Source: Pseudomonas sp. (GTDB lineage: Bacteria; Pseudomonadota; Gammaproteobacteria; Pseudomonadales; Pseudomonadaceae). Taken from it: a stretch of DNA of 54,241 nucleotides. The stretch's first letter is position 1; the number at the start of each line of letters is the position of its first letter. This document shows, in pieces, positions 52,294 through 54,241 of this stretch. The notes beneath the pieces are model-generated. The model searched no databases and was not told where the DNA came from. It was given only the letters and a program-made list of their open reading frames with translations. A program made the position numbers and the translations under genes. The stretch covers positions 1 through 54,241 of the forward strand of contig NZ_JAQGNX010000018.1 of NCBI RefSeq assembly GCF_028293835.1. Direction: 5' to 3'.

Positions 52294-53411
52294 GAGACCG
52301 CCTCGGCAATTGCCGGCGCAGGACTGAAGCGCTCGAAACGGTAGGGCAGCGGATCAAATAACGGTTTTTCCCCAAACATCTGCGCCACCAGCACATGGGC
52401 GCTGCCCGGCGCGGTGGTCACGCCAAGTCCTTCATGACCCACCGCCAACCACAGGCCCGATTGCTGTGGATGTTCACCCAAAATCGGCAGCCCGTCCGGT
52501 GTGGCAGCACGGAAACCGGTCCAGCTGCGAATAGCATTCAGGTCCTCCAAACCCGGTAAATATTCCAGCGCACGCTTAAGCATCCGCGCCAGCACCGGGC
52601 CTTCCACTTCAGGGTCAAGGGTGTCGAACTGCCGGGACGAGCCGAGAAAAATCTGCCCGGTGGGCCGTGGCTGCGCATTGAATGCCACTGAAGTGCCTGT
52701 GTTGGCGTGGGCGCTGGTGATATAGCCCAGTTCCACCAGTTGATGATGAATCTGCACCGGGTAGCGATCAGTGATCAGCAAGTGGCCTTTCTTCGGTCGA
52801 ATGGGCAGGTCGGGGCACAGCTGCGTGGCATGAATGCCGTTGGCCAAAATTACCGCTGTCGCACTCAACCAGCGCTGATCGTCCAAGCGCACGCGATTGC
52901 CATCGATTTCCATGACCGTGGCGTGGAGACGCGTGATCGTTGAAGCATGCCGAGCCAGCAACCAGCGGGCGGCGTTGGGCGCGTAAACAATGCCGTCGCC
53001 GCTGACCTTCAGCGCACCGAGCAAACCCTGGCGCAACGCCGGCTCTGCTGCCTGTAAAGCGTCGGCACCGAGCATTTCGCAGGCGACGCCATTGGCCTGC
53101 AGCGTGGCCATTTTCTGTTGGGCACCGTGCATTTCTGCCGCGTTCGCCGCCAGCCACAAGGTGCCGCAGTTGCGGTACGCGCAGTCGTCATCCAGGTCCC
53201 TGGCCAGTTCTCGCCAGACGCCAATGGAATATTGGCTCAGGGCCAATTCTGCCGGGCTGTCATCCATTGCGACCAAATGACCCATGCCCACCGCCGTTGC
53301 ACCGCCGCGCTGGCTGTCGATGACCAGCACGTCCAGCCCGCGACCGGCTAGTTTATCGGCGCAAGCGCTGCCGATAATTCCGGCACCGATGACGATGACG
53401 TCTGCATTCAT
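52290..53411 (-). CDS. lhpB: D-hydroxyproline dehydrogenase, DAO-type FAD subunit
   Basis: A 373-residue D-amino-acid-oxidase-fold flavoprotein, related to DadA and sarcosine oxidase beta. [21 protein letters not shown] binds FAD, and the C-terminal [17 protein letters not shown] and [19 protein letters not shown] are standard. It is the catalytic subunit that removes hydride from cis-4-hydroxy-D-proline. ATG 53411 overlaps the epimerase stop by 4 bases, tying product of the epimerase to its next enzyme. Confidence 0.87.
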   Translation of the reverse strand: MNADVIVIGAGIIGSACADKLAGRGLDVLVIDSQRGGATAVGMGHLVAMDDSPAELALSQYSIGVWRELARDLDDDCAYRNCGTLWLAANAAEMHGAQQKMATLQANGVACEMLGADALQAAEPALRQGLLGALKVSGDGIVYAPNAARWLLARHASTITRLHATVMEIDGNRVRLDDQRWLSATAVILANGIHATQLCPDLPIRPKKGHLLITDRYPVQIHHQLVELGYITSAHANTGTSVAFNAQPRPTGQIFLGSSRQFDTLDPEVEGPVLARMLKRALEYLPGLEDLNAIRSWTGFRAATPDGLPILGEHPQQSGLWLAVGHEGLGVTTAPGSAHVLVAQMFGEKPLFDPLPYRFERFSPAPAIAEAVS

Positions 53412-54241
53412 GGGCGAATGCCCCATGCGAACGGATCGTCGTCTTCTAGGATCAAGGTCGCTTCGGCACTGATGTGCGCCCTACCACGAATGGTCGGGAT
53501 AATCTGCGGCTCACCGGCTTTCTCCCACTGGTAACTGCCTTCGAACTGGCTGCCGATCACACTGGCCTGACGCCAGATTTCACCGGGTTGCAGTTTGCCG
53601 TCAGCCGCCAGGCAGGCCAGTTTGGCGCTGGTGCCGGTGCCGCAGGGGGAGCGGTCGTATGCCTTTCCTGGACACAACACGAAGTTGCGGCTGTCGGCGT
53701 GGCTGTCAGGGGCAAACAGCTCGATGTGGTCGATCACGCCCTCGTCATCGCCGGATATGCCTTGGTCTTCCAGCGCCTGGCGCACGGCCCAGGAATAGGC
53801 GGTAAGGGCCTCCAGGTTATCGTTGGCCACGCTGAGGCCGTGGTCAGCGATCAGGAAAAACCAGTTTCCGCCCCAAGCGATGTCACCCGTAACCACCCCA
53901 TGACCGGGCACCTCGACCTTCACCGCTTTGCGATAACGGTACGACGGCACGTTGCGCACGCTCACGGAGTGGTCCTGGTGCAGCGTGGCTTCGACGGTAC
54001 CGACCGGCGTTTCGATGCGGTGCAGCCCCGGTTCGATCCGGCCTAAATGCGCGAGGGAAATGATCAAGCCGATGGTGCCATGGCCGCACATGCCGAGGTA
54101 GCCGGTGTTGTTGAAGAAGATCACGCCGGCGGCTGCGTCGGGCGACACCGGCTCGCACAGCAGCGCCCCGACCACCACGTCGCTGCCACGCGGCTCCAGC
54201 ACGGTGGCGGCCCGCCAGGCGTCGTGCTCGGCGGCCAGCAA
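53408..54241 (-). CDS. lhpA: 4-hydroxyproline 2-epimerase (5' end beyond the window)
   Basis: 277 residues of a proline racemase-superfamily enzyme, cut at its N-terminus by the window edge (full length about 310). Both catalytic cysteines are present: FLNNTG-type block then [13 protein letters not shown] and [13 protein letters not shown], the Cys/Cys pair of 4-hydroxyproline epimerases. It converts trans-4-hydroxy-L-proline to cis-4-hydroxy-D-proline, the substrate of the dehydrogenase encoded right after it. True proline racemase activity is less likely given the operon. Start codon not visible. Confidence 0.88.
   Translation of the reverse strand: MLAAEHDAWRAATVLEPRGSDVVVGALLCEPVSPDAAAGVIFFNNTGYLGMCGHGTIGLIISLAHLGRIEPGLHRIETPVGTVEATLHQDHSVSVRNVPSYRYRKAVKVEVPGHGVVTGDIAWGGNWFFLIADHGLSVANDNLEALTAYSWAVRQALEDQGISGDDEGVIDHIELFAPDSHADSRNFVLCPGKAYDRSPCGTGTSAKLACLAADGKLQPGEIWRQASVIGSQFEGSYQWEKAGEPQIIPTIRGRAHISAEATLILEDDDPFAWGIRP

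Noticed and set aside
53408..54241. Proline racemase as the name of the last gene
   Set aside because: Cys/Cys pair fits both, but operon position directly before the D-hydroxyproline dehydrogenase favours 4-hydroxyproline epimerase.

Overview
The window is a chromosomal segment of a fluorescent-type Pseudomonas (P. fluorescens/P. putida relatives). The protein sequences and, above all, gene order support this: the block from the epimerase pair through oprG, the zinc-linked ABC operon, cnoX, the ybaY-like lipoprotein, nrdR-ribD-ribE-ribBA-ribH-nusB-thiL-pgpA-ribA, dxs-ispA-xseB matches the P. aeruginosa PA4069-PA4042 region as I remember it. GC-rich codon use and many REP-like intergenic palindromes fit the same group. 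No rRNA, tRNA, CRISPR array, transposase or prophage gene was seen.

Layout. (1) 1-12787 is accessory metabolism: a 2-aminoadipate/GABA-type aminotransferase, a decayed gene start (glycosidase-like), an acyltransferase, moaA-mobA for molybdenum cofactor, a TetR regulator with its probable target (DUF1348) and a 20-bp palindromic operator, a PoxB-like ThDP enzyme, a YdeP/FdhF-type molybdoenzyme that would use the cofactor made next door, and a large MscS-family channel. (2) 13047-18843 holds the long helicase Lhr and a Zn-dependent formaldehyde-dehydrogenase-like alcohol dehydrogenase. (3) 19094-26574 holds an overlapping pair of SDR/epimerase genes, the outer-membrane porin oprG, an operon (His-rich periplasmic protein, ABC ATPase, MacB/FtsX-type permease, DUF3299 protein) linked to zinc homeostasis in P. 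aeruginosa, a small unknown gene and cnoX.

(4) 26848-37989 is core housekeeping. nrdR and the riboflavin genes run together with nusB, thiL and pgpA in a tight, often overlapping series. RibBA has lost the cysteines of its GTP cyclohydrolase II half, and a complete separate ribA follows. Facing them are xseB-ispA-dxs of isoprenoid synthesis. (5) 38131-39600 is a divergent Lrp regulator/EamA exporter pair with a dyad between them. (6) 39702-42679 is a SiaABCD-type phosphatase/kinase/effector/diguanylate cyclase module in which the phosphatase carries CBS-like domains instead of the membrane/HAMP sensor of P. aeruginosa SiaA.

(7) 42815-54241 is a minus-strand hydroxyproline catabolism island: a Cys/Cys 4-hydroxyproline epimerase (5' end cut by the window), a three-subunit D-hydroxyproline dehydrogenase, a GntR regulator, an amino-acid-type ABC transporter, a fused aconitase X (cis-3-hydroxyproline dehydratase type), a second proline-racemase-family protein with a Ser/Cys active-site pair, and the pyrroline-hydroxycarboxylate deaminase. 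GTATAC dyads precede three transcription units and may be the GntR operator. The final ketoglutarate-semialdehyde dehydrogenase and a pyrroline-2-carboxylate reductase are not in the window.

The most interesting leads are the CBS-type Sia module, the Ser/Cys racemase coupled to aconitase X, the possible GTATAC regulon, a 48-bp connector repeat joined to different REP families, the catalytically eroded RmlD-like gene overlapping an intact epimerase, and the inverted repeat in the oprG leader. All functional assignments rest on reading the sequence and on memory of the families; no searches were run.
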